A stretch of DNA of 22,544 nucleotides from Eutrophocola sp964629325 (GCA_964629325.1 CAZVSC010000044.1:1-22544); one strand, 5' to 3'. Counted from the stretch's first letter, positions 8,002 to 17,537 are shown. The notes: generated by a model not told the origin, from the sequence alone. Translations and numbers: made by a program.

Positions 8002-9609
8002 ATGCCAAAACTGTTTCTAGCTTGCCTGCTGGCCATTGGCTTTACGCTGCCTGCGTGGGCCCAGGATCGCCCGAACTTCCTTATCATCGTCACCGACGAC
8101 ATGGGCTACACCGACCTCGGCGCCTTCGGCGGCGATGACATTCCCACACCCAACCTCGACGCCCTGGCCTGGAACGGTGTGCGCCTGGCCAACTTCCATG
8201 CCGCGCCGAGCTGCGCACCGACCCGTGCCATGCTCATGAGCGGCACCGGCAACCATGAGGCCGGCCTCGGTGCACAGTTGTTGAACCAGATCTTCGAAGG
8301 CGAATACGGCTACGAACGCTTCCTGCAGAAGCGCATCGCCGCCATGCCGGAAGTGATGCAGGCAGGCGGCTACCACACCATCATGTCCGGCAAGTGGCAT
8401 ATCAGCGAAGGCGATGAATCCCGCACCAGCCTGCCGCGCGATTTCGGATTCGAACGCGATTACACCCTGCTGCGCGGTGCCGACAATCACTACGGCACAG
8501 TCCCGGCCGCCACCTACAGCCTGGATGGGAATGAGCACCGGCTCGAGGATCCCGCTTACTCCACCAACCGTTACAGCGATCACCTGATCGAATTCCTTGG
8601 CGATCATGCTGACAGCAACCAGCCGTTCTTTGCCGTGTTTGCCCCCACGGCACCACACTGGCCGCTGCAGTACCCGCCGGGCTGGGAGGACCGGTTCACC
8701 GGCGCCTACGCGGCCGGCTTCGATACTCTGTGTACCGAACGCATGGCCGGCGCCCGGCGTGAGAACATCCTGCCTGCCAATGCCGATGCGCAAACCTGCA
8801 ACAAGGAAAGCGGGGCATGGACGGAAATGACTGCCCAGGAACAGCAATACTCGTCGCGCCTGATGGAAATCTATGCCGCGATGGCGAGCCATATGGATGA
8901 GGAGGTCGGCCGCATCCTGTCCTTCATGGACGAGGAAGGCATGCTGGACAACACCTGGATCATCTACATGAACGACAACGGCCCGCAGGGTGGACCTGAA
9001 CTCGCTGCATTGGTGGGGGGCCGCAATACCTATCCGTACGACAACAGCTTTGCCAACCTGGGCAAGGCCGACTCCTGGGCGAGCATTGGCCAGGGCTGGG
9101 CGGATGCAACCAATTCGCCGTTCCGCAACTCCAAGGGCACGCCGTTCGAGGGCGGCATGCGCGTGGCGGCCTTTGCCTGGCATCGCAGCGCGGTGACGCC
9201 GGGCAGCATCGACCGCCAGTTCCTGACCGTCATGGACATCATGCCGACCGTGCTCGACCTGGCCGGCCTCGGCGTGCCCATGGGCACCTTCAACGGCCGT
9301 GACATTCTGTCGGTACGCGGCAAATCCTTCGGCGACGCACTCACCGGATCGACAGAACCGGTACATGCTGCCACGGAAGCCATCGCCCTCGATCATTCAG
9401 GCAATCGCATGATGGTGCAGGGTGACTGGAAAATCGTGCAGCTGCCGCGCAATGACTGGCTGTTGTTCAACCTGGCGAACGACCCGTCAGAAAGCACGGA
9501 CCTTGCCGCGACCTATCCGGAAATACTCGATCCGCTGGTGGACCAGTTCAACCGCTTTGCCGAAGAGCGTAATTACATCCAGGTCAACGCGACCATCAAC
9601 CAGCCCTGA
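8002..9609 (+). CDS. secreted sulfatase (FGly-dependent, arylsulfatase-like)
   Basis: A 535-aa type I sulfatase that hydrolyses sulfate esters. A signal peptide (1-20, ending PAWA) directs it to the periplasm. Metal-binding Asp32 and Asp33 lie in VTDDMGY, and the formylglycine motif is CAPTRAMLMSG with Cys71 as the residue to be oxidised and Arg75 after it. Lys131 and His133 (SGKWH) and a distal MNDNG Asp-Asn pair complete the active site. The GTGNHEAGLG segment after the motif resembles bacterial aryl/alkyl sulfatases of the AtsA type. GGGGGAAGAGG precedes the ATG. The Cys-type motif needs a formylglycine-generating enzyme or anSME, which is not in the window. Its stop is only 3 nt from the stop of the convergent DUF8021-like gene. 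Substrate unknown. Confidence 0.92.
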   Translation: MPKLFLACLLAIGFTLPAWAQDRPNFLIIVTDDMGYTDLGAFGGDDIPTPNLDALAWNGVRLANFHAAPSCAPTRAMLMSGTGNHEAGLGAQLLNQIFEGEYGYERFLQKRIAAMPEVMQAGGYHTIMSGKWHISEGDESRTSLPRDFGFERDYTLLRGADNHYGTVPAATYSLDGNEHRLEDPAYSTNRYSDHLIEFLGDHADSNQPFFAVFAPTAPHWPLQYPPGWEDRFTGAYAAGFDTLCTERMAGARRENILPANADAQTCNKESGAWTEMTAQEQQYSSRLMEIYAAMASHMDEEVGRILSFMDEEGMLDNTWIIYMNDNGPQGGPELAALVGGRNTYPYDNSFANLGKADSWASIGQGWADATNSPFRNSKGTPFEGGMRVAAFAWHRSAVTPGSIDRQFLTVMDIMPTVLDLAGLGVPMGTFNGRDILSVRGKSFGDALTGSTEPVHAATEAIALDHSGNRMMVQGDWKIVQLPRNDWLLFNLANDPSESTDLAATYPEILDPLVDQFNRFAEERNYIQVNATINQP

Positions 9610-9612
9610 GGC

Positions 9613-10503
9613 CTACAAACGCACGGGATCTGCCGATGGCCAGTAACGCGCCGTATTGATGGGCAGCCCGGTGAAGAACGCGTTGATGGAGTGGATCTGG
9701 TTGCCCCACACCTTGAATGCCTCGTAAGTGACCAGGGAATTGCCGACGCCGTAGGAATCCCCGGTGTGGCCGAAGTTCATCCACAGCAGCACCGTGCCGT
9801 TCTCCTCGTCCACCGCCGCCACGCTGGCGATGATGCCGGGATGCACCATGATGTTCTGCGTGTACAGGGTGTCAGCAGTCGCCATGATCAACCCGTTCTC
9901 GACACGATAGCACTCGGCTGAAAACGGCGTGCCGCCATCGGCGAAATTGCCCACGCGCAATCCCTCCGGGTAGGTCAGTGCGACGCGGACCATGTTGGCG
10001 CGGGACATCTTTTCACCCGCCGGCACCGGATCGTTCATGCCGCGGATCGGCCCACCCAGTTCCCGGGGCTGGAAACGCGAGGTCGGCGTGAGACGCTGGA
10101 CCAGGCTTTCCACCCCGTTGATGCGCTGGTTGCCGTCCACGTGCAGCAGTACCGACAACAGGATATGGTTTTCCCCTTCATGAAAGACCAGGTGCGCGGC
10201 GGCCACCTGCTTCTGCACGTCGAGGTAGTCCTGGCGAAAGCCCTGGAAGCCCGTGACGGATTCCCAGATACCGCTTTCCAGGTCACCGTCCCGGCCGTCC
10301 ACCGTCACCTTGACGCTATCGGCCAGCGGCAGCCTGGACGCATCTTGCGCCACCACGGCATCCACATATTGCGTCATCAGCGCGGCCAGGCAGTCGCGGT
10401 CACAGCCCTGGGCCGCTGCAGGCCCGGACTGTGCGACAAGCAACATGGCCAGCAGTACCGGCAACAGTGTTTTTCCGTAACAAGTGATTTCCCTGACGTT
10501 CAT
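9613..10503 (-). CDS. secreted DUF8021-like / SnoaL-fold-like protein
   Basis: A 296-aa protein with a clear signal peptide (about 1-31, ending PAAA). The mature part starts CDRDCLAALMTQYVDAVVAQ then DASRLPLADSVKVTVDG, which resembles the CxxxCL...YLDALVAHDPSRLPL opening of DUF8021 proteins, a family often linked to the SnoaL/NTF2-like fold. The two early cysteines (34, 38) may pair. The second half is less recognisable. The ATG at 10503 is chosen because GGGGGAG lies just upstream and the signal peptide follows directly; a frame from 10545 would add 14 polar residues. It converges on the sulfatase gene with 3 nt between stops, and may act on the same class of substrate, but that is only proximity. 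Family call is from memory of motifs. Confidence 0.65.
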   Translation of the reverse strand: MNVREITCYGKTLLPVLLAMLLVAQSGPAAAQGCDRDCLAALMTQYVDAVVAQDASRLPLADSVKVTVDGRDGDLESGIWESVTGFQGFRQDYLDVQKQVAAAHLVFHEGENHILLSVLLHVDGNQRINGVESLVQRLTPTSRFQPRELGGPIRGMNDPVPAGEKMSRANMVRVALTYPEGLRVGNFADGGTPFSAECYRVENGLIMATADTLYTQNIMVHPGIIASVAAVDEENGTVLLWMNFGHTGDSYGVGNSLVTYEAFKVWGNQIHSINAFFTGLPINTARYWPSADPVRL

Positions 10504-10612
10504 GATCTCCCCCTGTGAATGGTTTTTGTCGTGTCTGTTATGCATCGGGATTATCCGGGGCCGACAGCATGAAGTCGATCCCCGAAATCCCGGTATCCTG
10601 AACCGGTACAGT

Positions 10613-10640
10613 TTGATATAACACCGGCTGAACCTAAACT
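10613..10640 (+). promoter_or_regulatory. candidate sigma-70 promoter for the CoA-transferase/thiolase operon
   Basis: TTGATA (10613-10618) and TAAACT (10635-10640) are separated by 16 nt and end 27 nt before the CoA-transferase start. Both hexamers match the sigma-70 consensus at 4 or more of 6 positions. The site lies in the divergent gap shared with the DUF8021-like gene. Confidence 0.4.
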
Positions 10641-10667
10641 GGCGTTAACACGAAGTACGGCATCATT

Positions 10668-12011
10668 ATGAAACAGGTTCCCGTGATCACCGCGCAGGAA
10701 GCCGCCACCCATATCAAGAACGGCGACACGCTGCTCGTCGGCGGCTTCGGCATGACCGGCAACCCCGTGCACCTGCTGCACGCCATCGCCGAAACCGGCG
10801 TATCGGGGCTGACCTACGTGGGCAACAACGTCGGCGAACCCGGGCTCGGCGGCGGCCGTCTGTTGCGCAACGGCCAGATCAGCAAGGCCATCGGCTCTTT
10901 CTTCACCTCCAATCCCGAAGCGGTGGCCGCCGCCCAGGAAGGCCGCATGGCCGTGGAGCTGCTGCCGCAGGGTACGCTGGGCGAAGCCATACGCGCCGGT
11001 GGTGCGGGACTCGGCGGGTTCTATACGCCGACCTCGGCAGGCACGCCGCTGGCCGAAGGCCGGGAAACCAAAATCATCGATGGCCGGGAAATGGTGTTCA
11101 TCAGGCCCATTCGCGGCGACGTCAGCCTGATCCGCGCCTGGAAGGCAGACACCGCCGGCAACCTGCAGTACCGGATGACGGAAAACAATTTCAACCAGGC
11201 GGCCGCCACGGCTTCAGGCCTGGTCATCGCGGAGGTGGAGGAAATCGTGCCGGTGGGCGAACTCGACCCCAACACCATTCATACACCCGGCTGCTTCGTC
11301 GATTACCTCGTGCAGGCGCACACCAGCGAGGCCGACCTGGGATCGTCCGCTTCGGTCGCCGCAAGTGCGAAGAAAGTCGATGACGCGCGCATGGCTATGG
11401 CGCAGGCGGTGCTCGATGAACTCAATCCCGGCGAAGTGGTGAACCTCGGCATCGGCATCCCCACGCTGGTGGCAGACCTGATCTCGCCGGAATCGGGCAT
11501 CATCATGCATACCGAAAACGGCATGCTGGGCGTGGGTCCGGCACCGGAATCCGGCGGGGCGCTGGATTACCCGGTCAATGCCGGCAAGATTCCCGTCACC
11601 GCCCTGCCCGGCTCTTCCTACTTCGACAGCGCCGCATCGTTCGGCATGATCCGCGGCGGCCACGTGGATGTGGCGGTCATGGGCGGGCTGGAGGTGGACC
11701 AGGACGGCAACCTCGCCAACTGGGCCGTGCCCGGCAAGCCCCTGCTGGGCGTCGGCGGCGCCATGGACCTGGCCACCGGCGCGAAACGCCTGATCGTGAC
11801 CATGACCCACTGCGATCGCGACGGCAACAGCAAGTTCAGGAAGCAGTGCACCCTACCGTTGACCGCCAAAGGCGTGGTGGATGTGCTGGTGACAGACCGT
11901 GCCGTATTCCACTTCACGGACAACGGGATCGTGTTAACAAAAGTAATGAAGGGATTTACGAAGGAAGCTATCGCGGCCTCGACCGAGGCCGACTATAGGG
12001 AAGAATGCTGA
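10668..12011 (+). CDS. 3-oxoacid CoA-transferase, fused A and B subunits
   Basis: A 447-aa fusion of the two subunits that are separate genes in most bacteria (ScoA/ScoB, PcaI/PcaJ). It moves CoA from succinyl-CoA to a 3-oxoacid such as acetoacetate or 3-oxoadipate. The A part (about 1-225) shows LLVGGFGMTGNP, the PQGTLGEAIRAGGAGL stretch and a FYTPTS segment. The B part (about 240-447) shows NLGIGIPTLVADLI and the catalytic glutamate Glu283 in TENGMLGVGP, followed by GGAMDLATGAKR. The A-B order and the short linker match mitochondrial SCOT. The next gene is a thiolase starting 2 nt after the stop, so the product, a 3-oxoacyl-CoA, can be cleaved at once. Whether the substrate is acetoacetate, 3-oxoadipate or another 3-oxoacid cannot be told here. 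Confidence 0.92.
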   Translation: MKQVPVITAQEAATHIKNGDTLLVGGFGMTGNPVHLLHAIAETGVSGLTYVGNNVGEPGLGGGRLLRNGQISKAIGSFFTSNPEAVAAAQEGRMAVELLPQGTLGEAIRAGGAGLGGFYTPTSAGTPLAEGRETKIIDGREMVFIRPIRGDVSLIRAWKADTAGNLQYRMTENNFNQAAATASGLVIAEVEEIVPVGELDPNTIHTPGCFVDYLVQAHTSEADLGSSASVAASAKKVDDARMAMAQAVLDELNPGEVVNLGIGIPTLVADLISPESGIIMHTENGMLGVGPAPESGGALDYPVNAGKIPVTALPGSSYFDSAASFGMIRGGHVDVAVMGGLEVDQDGNLANWAVPGKPLLGVGGAMDLATGAKRLIVTMTHCDRDGNSKFRKQCTLPLTAKGVVDVLVTDRAVFHFTDNGIVLTKVMKGFTKEAIAASTEADYREEC

Positions 12012-12013
12012 CC

Positions 12014-13219
12014 ATGACCGACGCCTACATCTGTGATTACATCCGCACACCCTTTGGCCGTTACGGCGGCTCATTGGCTGCGGTACGCACCGACGACCTT
12101 GCCGCCGAGCCCATCAAGGCACTGATCAAGCGACACAAGAAGCTGGACTGGGCGGCACTCGATGACGTCATACTCGGCTGCACCAACCAGGCTGGTGAGG
12201 ACAACCGCAACGTTGCCCGCATGGCTCTGTTGCTGGCAGGCCTGCCCGAGGAAGCACCGGGCATCACGCTCAACCGGCTGTGCGCTTCCGGGATGGACGC
12301 CATCCTCCTGGCGTCCCGTCAGATCAAGGCCGGCGAAGGCGACCTGTTCATTGCCGGCGGCGTGGAGAGCATGTCCCGCGCTCCGTTCGTCATGGCGAAA
12401 GCGGACAGCGCCTTCAGCCGCAAGGTGGAAATACATGAAACCTCGCTGGGGTGGCGCTTCGTCAATCCGCTGATGGAAGAGATGTACGGTATCGATTCCA
12501 TGGGCGAGACTGCTGAAAACGTTGCCGAGGAGTTCGGCATCAACCGCGCCGACCAGGATGCCTTTGCCCTGCGCTCGCAACAGCGTACGGCCGCCGCGAT
12601 GCAGAGCGGCCGGCTGGCAAGGGAGATCTGCCCGGTCAGCATCCCGCAGCGCAAGGGCGATCCCGTCACTGTCGCTGCCGACGAGCACCCGCGCCCGGAC
12701 ACCACGGCTGAGGCACTGGCCAAACTCGGAACACCGTTTCGGGCCGGCGGCACCGTCACCGCCGGCAATGCCTCGGGCATCAATGACGGCGCCGCGGCCC
12801 TGTTGATCGCATCCGAAAAAGCCGTGCATCAACATGGCCTGACGCCACTGGCCAGGATCATCGGCGGGGCCAGTGCGGGACTCGCCCCGCGCATCATGGG
12901 CTATGGCCCCGCCCCCGCCACGAAAAAACTGTGCAACCGTTTTAACCTGGACATTCGCGCCATCGACCTGTTCGAATTCAACGAGGCCTTCGCCTGCCAG
13001 GTGCTGGCGTCCATTCGCGCGCTCGGCCTGCCGGATGATGCCGATTTCATCAACCCGAACGGCGGCGCCATCGCCATCGGCCACCCGCTCGGCGCCTCCG
13101 GCGCCAGGATTACGGGTACCCTTGCCCTGCAGATGCAGGAAACCGGTGCGAATAGCGGCATCGCCGCGATGTGTGTCGGCGTTGGCCAGGGGGTGGCCAT
13201 CGCCCTGCAGCGGCCCTGA
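12014..13219 (+). CDS. acetyl-CoA C-acyltransferase (thiolase, PcaF/AtoB type)
   Basis: A 401-aa degradative thiolase that cleaves 3-oxoacyl-CoA with CoA to give acetyl-CoA. The nucleophile is Cys90 in LNRLCASGMDA, with GGVESMSRAP after it; the general-base residues are His357 in GHPLGASGAR and Cys387 in CVGVGQG. The N-terminus TDAYICDYIRTPFGRYGG is very like PcaF (3-oxoadipyl-CoA thiolase) and related enzymes. An ATG at 12005 would overlap the previous gene, but GGGAAGA lies about 9 nt before the ATG at 12014 and is too close to 12005, and family alignments begin at MTDAY. It is coupled to the fused CoA-transferase upstream. Confidence 0.92.
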   Translation: MTDAYICDYIRTPFGRYGGSLAAVRTDDLAAEPIKALIKRHKKLDWAALDDVILGCTNQAGEDNRNVARMALLLAGLPEEAPGITLNRLCASGMDAILLASRQIKAGEGDLFIAGGVESMSRAPFVMAKADSAFSRKVEIHETSLGWRFVNPLMEEMYGIDSMGETAENVAEEFGINRADQDAFALRSQQRTAAAMQSGRLAREICPVSIPQRKGDPVTVAADEHPRPDTTAEALAKLGTPFRAGGTVTAGNASGINDGAAALLIASEKAVHQHGLTPLARIIGGASAGLAPRIMGYGPAPATKKLCNRFNLDIRAIDLFEFNEAFACQVLASIRALGLPDDADFINPNGGAIAIGHPLGASGARITGTLALQMQETGANSGIAAMCVGVGQGVAIALQRP

Positions 13220-13223
13220 ATTA

Positions 13224-13238
13224 TTGAACATTGTTCAA
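13224..13238. promoter_or_regulatory. perfect palindrome (operator candidate) before the AmpG-like gene
   Basis: TTGAAC (13224-13229), ATT, GTTCAA (13233-13238) form a perfect inverted repeat 5 nt after the thiolase stop and 67 nt before the permease start. With no U-run it is unlikely to be a terminator. TTGAAC could also serve as a weak -35 element. The form fits a dimeric (TetR/GntR-size) operator; the cognate regulator is not in the window. Confidence 0.4.
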
Positions 13239-13305
13239 ATAGTGGTACTCTTACCCCCGGTATCCATAAAACAACAATAAAGAACAATAATAAAAAGGCA
13301 CCGTT

Positions 13306-14625
13306 TTGACTCATAACGCCTTGTCCACCCGCTACGGCAGGCTGTTCTCGTTCGGCACCCTGTATATCGCCGAAGGCATTCCCCTCGGTTTCACCGCCAC
13401 CGCCATGGCCGCCTACATGCGCCGGGAAGGACTCGATGTCGCCCAGATCGGTGCCTTCGTCGGCATGCTGTACCTGCCCTGGGGGTTCAAGTGGGCCTGG
13501 GCCCCGCTGATCGACATGTTCCGCCTGGAGCGCTTCGGCGGCCTGCGCGCCTGGATTTCACTCTGCCTGGTCATGATGATCATCACCCTGGTCGTGCTGG
13601 CCATGGTCGACTACAACACCAACTTCCAGCTCATGCTGGTGCTGGTGTTTATTCACAACCTGTTCGCCGCCACCCAGGATGTGGCCATCGATGCCCTGGC
13701 GGTTACGACTCTCAAGGACGATGAGCGCGGCAAGGGCAACGGTTTCATGTTTGGCGGCGCCTACCTCGGCCAGGGCCTGGGTGGTGGCGGCGCCCTGTTC
13801 GTTGCCGGCCTCTGGGGATTCGAGGCCGCCCTGGCCTATGCCTGCATCCTGATGACGGGCATCCTGGTGTTCACCCAATTGTTCATTCGTGATCCGCAGT
13901 CCGGGAAAGCCCCTGCCGACACCATCATAAATCCCGTCAGGGAAGCAGTACTCGCCATCAAACGCATCGGCGTCGAGTTGTACAAGGGCATGTTCCGCTC
14001 CGGCAAGGGTCCTATCGTTGGCTTCGTGTTTGCGTTGACGCCACTGGGCGCCATGTCGCTCACCAGTGCCGTCGGCACCACCCTGCAGGTGGATTTCGGA
14101 CTGGTCGACAACGACATTGCCCAGATCAGTTTGTACACCACCATCCTGTCGGCGGTCGGCTGCATTCTGGGCGGTTATATCGGTGACTATTTCGGGCTGC
14201 GCAAGATGATCGCCATTTTCTATGCCCTATCCACGCTGCCCATCCTGTGGCTGGCTCTGCGCTGGGGCGCCGACCCGGGTATACCCGCGGTGGGCAGGAC
14301 CGAGTTTTTCCTGATCTTCATGGCGGCCGGTTTGACCACGGGATTTCATTACGGCATCAATGTGGGTGTGTACATGGGCCTGACCAATCCTGCGGTGGCG
14401 GCCACGCAGTTCACCGGATTCATGGCGCTCAGCAACCTGACCATCGCCTACACCAACAACTGGCAGGGGTACGTGGCGGAAAACATCAGCTACACCACAG
14501 TGTTGTGGGTCGATGCGTTTCTGGTGATCATTCCTATCCTGATCCTGCCCTTCATGACACCGCGCGAGGATCGCAAGCATGGCACGCCGCCGTCGGAAGG
14601 GGCGCCATTACCGGAAGCGAGTTGA
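13306..14625 (+). CDS. MFS permease, AmpG/PAT-like
   Basis: A 439-aa inner-membrane protein with about 12 predicted helices. The opening FSFGTLYIAEGIPLGFTATAMAAYMRREG and the LYLPWGFKWAWAPLID segment match the AmpG/PAT (peptide-acetyl-CoA transporter) branch of the major facilitator superfamily, as does the NLFAATQDVAIDALAV helix. AmpG imports anhydromuropeptides for cell-wall recycling, and eukaryotic relatives carry acetyl-CoA; distant members such as this may carry other substrates. No ATG exists near the start: the TTG at 13306 is chosen because AAAAAGG lies about 6 nt upstream and it begins ahead of the first helix. Its place after the CoA-transferase and thiolase genes may point to uptake of a related metabolite, but an independent promoter is also possible. 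Confidence 0.85.
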   Translation: MTHNALSTRYGRLFSFGTLYIAEGIPLGFTATAMAAYMRREGLDVAQIGAFVGMLYLPWGFKWAWAPLIDMFRLERFGGLRAWISLCLVMMIITLVVLAMVDYNTNFQLMLVLVFIHNLFAATQDVAIDALAVTTLKDDERGKGNGFMFGGAYLGQGLGGGGALFVAGLWGFEAALAYACILMTGILVFTQLFIRDPQSGKAPADTIINPVREAVLAIKRIGVELYKGMFRSGKGPIVGFVFALTPLGAMSLTSAVGTTLQVDFGLVDNDIAQISLYTTILSAVGCILGGYIGDYFGLRKMIAIFYALSTLPILWLALRWGADPGIPAVGRTEFFLIFMAAGLTTGFHYGINVGVYMGLTNPAVAATQFTGFMALSNLTIAYTNNWQGYVAENISYTTVLWVDAFLVIIPILILPFMTPREDRKHGTPPSEGAPLPEAS

Positions 14626-14643
14626 CGCTTTCCGGTCAGTAAT

Positions 14644-14679
14644 GTCGGATGACGCCACTACGTGGCTTATCCGACCTGC
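14644..14679 (+). repeat. REP-like palindromic element
   Basis: GTCGGAT (14644-14650) pairs with ATCCGAC (14669-14675), and inside it GCCAC (14654-14658) pairs with GTGGC (14662-14666); the element ends in CTGC. The shape and the CTTATCCGACCTGC end resemble enterobacterial REP units and the element at 48-84. A run of eight T lies at 14687-14694, 11 nt beyond the stem: it may help end transcription of the AmpG-like gene but is too far for a classic terminator. Confidence 0.55.
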
Positions 14680-14707
14680 TCGTACCTTTTTTTTCCATCA
14701 AGAAGAT

Positions 14708-14735
14708 TTGGCTAACCCGAAAAACACGCTACAGT
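14708..14735 (+). promoter_or_regulatory. candidate sigma-70 promoter for the second DUF6152 gene
   Basis: TTGGCT (14708-14713) and TACAGT (14730-14735) are spaced by 16 nt, each matching 4 of 6 consensus bases, and end 45 nt before the TTG start codon. They lie downstream of the REP-like element and the T-run, where a new transcript is expected. Confidence 0.35.
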
Positions 14736-14780
14736 AACGGGCATTGCTGGTCCCGATATCAGTCCGTCAGGAGGTGTTTC

Positions 14781-15158
14781 TTGAAACGTTTACTGCCCGC
14801 TGTATTGCTGTGTCTTGCTGTTCTCAGTGTCCCCGCTGCCTGGGCGCATCACCGCTGGCCCGTGAACATGAATGTTCCCGTGACCGTGCAGGGTACCGTC
14901 ACGGATTTCGACTGGAGCAATCCCCATCCGATGATGACCATCGACGTGACGCTCGACGACGGCACCGTCGAGGAGTGGCAAATCGGCGGGCCCGCCCTCA
15001 ACCGCATGGAAGCCAGGGGCTGGGGCGCCGACACCGTGAAGCCGGGCGACACGATTACCGGCACCGGCTTCCAGTTCCTCGACGGTTCGAAAATCATCCG
15101 CCTCGAACGGGTGATGCTGGGGGATGGCCGTGAGTTGCTGGTGTACGCGCGGGAATAA
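14781..15158 (+). CDS. DUF6152 family secreted protein (second of three)
   Basis: A 125-aa exported protein. A signal peptide (about 1-22, ending AAWA) is followed by HHRWPVNMNVPVTVQGTV, then the family hallmark WSNPHPMMTIDV and a W-Q-I-GGP segment. Cysteines are absent from the mature part, unlike the copy at 95-496. It starts at a TTG: AGGAGG lies exactly 6 nt upstream (14769-14774), and no ATG is available until well inside the mature domain. The thioredoxin-fold gene follows 12 nt later, so the two are probably one operon. The family function is unknown; its small beta-rich exported form suggests binding or scaffolding in the periplasm, which is inference. Confidence 0.85.
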   Translation: MKRLLPAVLLCLAVLSVPAAWAHHRWPVNMNVPVTVQGTVTDFDWSNPHPMMTIDVTLDDGTVEEWQIGGPALNRMEARGWGADTVKPGDTITGTGFQFLDGSKIIRLERVMLGDGRELLVYARE

Positions 15159-15170
15159 CTCGGAGCTGGC

Positions 15171-15623
15171 ATGGATAAACTGCAAAACGGCGATGTGCTG
15201 CGCTCTTTCAGCCTGAAGGCCACCACGGGTGAGACCATCCACCTGCCCCAGGACATACCCACCGATTACGCGATCATCCTGTTCTATCGCGGGCACTGGT
15301 GCCCCTTCTGCCGGCGCCTGCTGAATGCTTACGAGGAACGCATCGACCAGTTCAAAGAACTCGGCACCAGCCTCTTCGCCGCCAGCGTCGACCCGCTGGA
15401 CAAGGCGCAGGAAGTCGCCGCGACGGTGTCCTTTCCGATTGGCTGGGGCGTGACCCGGGAACTGGGGGACAAACCGGGTTCGTTCTGGGAAGACCGTCGT
15501 AACATCATCCAGCCGACGGAATTCATCGTGAACGGCAACGGGCTGATCTACGCCTCCACCTACTCTTCCTCCCCGGTGGGCAGGATTGACCCCGAAGAAG
15601 CGCTGGCGGCGATCCGGTTCTGA
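15171..15623 (+). CDS. thioredoxin-fold / AhpC-TSA-like redox protein
   Basis: A 150-aa cytoplasmic protein of the peroxiredoxin-like branch of the thioredoxin superfamily. The active-site segment ILFYRGHWCPFCRR has Cys44 and Cys47 in a CPFC arrangement, the form seen in redoxin-domain proteins related to peroxiredoxins. There is no signal peptide. The C-terminal half carries a QPTEFIVNGNGLIYAS strand typical of the AhpC/TSA fold. GGAG lies about 6 nt before the ATG. It probably reduces peroxides or disulfides; the substrate is unknown. It follows a DUF6152 gene by 12 nt, and converges on another DUF6152 gene with 31 nt between stops. Confidence 0.85.
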   Translation: MDKLQNGDVLRSFSLKATTGETIHLPQDIPTDYAIILFYRGHWCPFCRRLLNAYEERIDQFKELGTSLFAASVDPLDKAQEVAATVSFPIGWGVTRELGDKPGSFWEDRRNIIQPTEFIVNGNGLIYASTYSSSPVGRIDPEEALAAIRF

Positions 15624-15654
15624 CAGGAAAGAGACAAAGGTTAGGTTTAAAGGG

Positions 15655-16138
15655 TTATTCGCCCGACTGCAGGCCCAGCAATTCCAGGCACACATCCAGT
15701 GGCCCGTAATGGGACCAGTGTTCACCGACGCCCCATTTGCCGACCACCAGGCGGCCGGTGATGGCCTTGTCGGCGTCCTTCCAGTACGGCGGCCGCGGCC
15801 TGTCCGGGTTTGCCTCCGCATCCGCCGCAGCTTTCGTGAAGAGGAGTTTTGGCGCGTAGCCGCATGCCTGGACGGCATCGCCGACGACGACGTTGGACAG
15901 ATTGAAGCCGCGGTCGAAGGTCATGTTCAGCGTGCCCGAATTCTCCACCGCCCAGCGTTCGGGATTGCCTCCATCGTTGATCACTTCAACGATCATGGCG
16001 GAGTGGGGATTGGCGAAGTAAACGTCGACGATGGTGCCTTTCAGAACGATGGGGACAGTGGTTTCTAAAACGGCAGTGGAATGATGGGCAACTGCCGCTC
16101 CCGTAATTGTCAGGCATATTGTAAAAAGCCCTAAAGAC

Positions 16139-16149
<11 letters not shown>
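15655..16149 (-). CDS. DUF6152 family secreted protein (third of three), coupled to the sigma-54 regulator
   Basis: A 164-aa exported protein, the longest of the three copies. A signal peptide (about 1-21, ending AAVA) is followed by HHSTAVLETTVPIVLKGTI, the hallmark YFANPHSAMIVEV and a W-A-V-E-N-SG segment. It adds a C-terminal extension of about 60 residues rich in Pro, Asp and Trp. The gene begins inside the end of the sigma-54 regulator gene: the ATG (16147-16149) and the regulator stop (16139-16141) overlap by 11 nt, so translation should be coupled. A second ATG 3 nt in is equally usable. Being coupled to the regulator makes it a candidate partner of the small ORFs it controls; this is inference from order. 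Confidence 0.85.
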
Positions 16150-17449
<1,300 letters not shown>

Positions 17450-17453
17450 GGCA

Positions 17454-17490
17454 TTGTCAAAAATGGCGAATTTGCTGTCATTTTTGGCAA
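17454..17490. promoter_or_regulatory. long inverted repeat: candidate enhancer (UAS) of the sigma-54 regulator
   Basis: TTGTCAAAAATG (17454-17465) and CATTTTTGGCAA (17479-17490) are inverted repeats matching at 11 of 12 positions with a 13-nt spacer. The centre lies about 117 nt upstream of the -24 element at 17589, a normal enhancer distance, and 5 nt from the regulator start on the other side, fitting both activation and self-repression. Confidence 0.6.
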
Positions 17491-17537
17491 GAAAGCTGGT
17501 GATGTCAATCGCCCTGGCAGGGGAATTACTCTCCCGT

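Noticed and set aside
8017..9396. 459-aa open frame on the minus strand
   Set aside because: It is antisense to the sulfatase, which has a full active site and signal peptide. The frame is rich in Gly, Val, His and Ala in a pattern typical of antisense frames in GC-rich genes.
12071..13231. 386-aa open frame on the minus strand
   Set aside because: Antisense to the thiolase with all catalytic residues; no recognisable domain or ribosome site.
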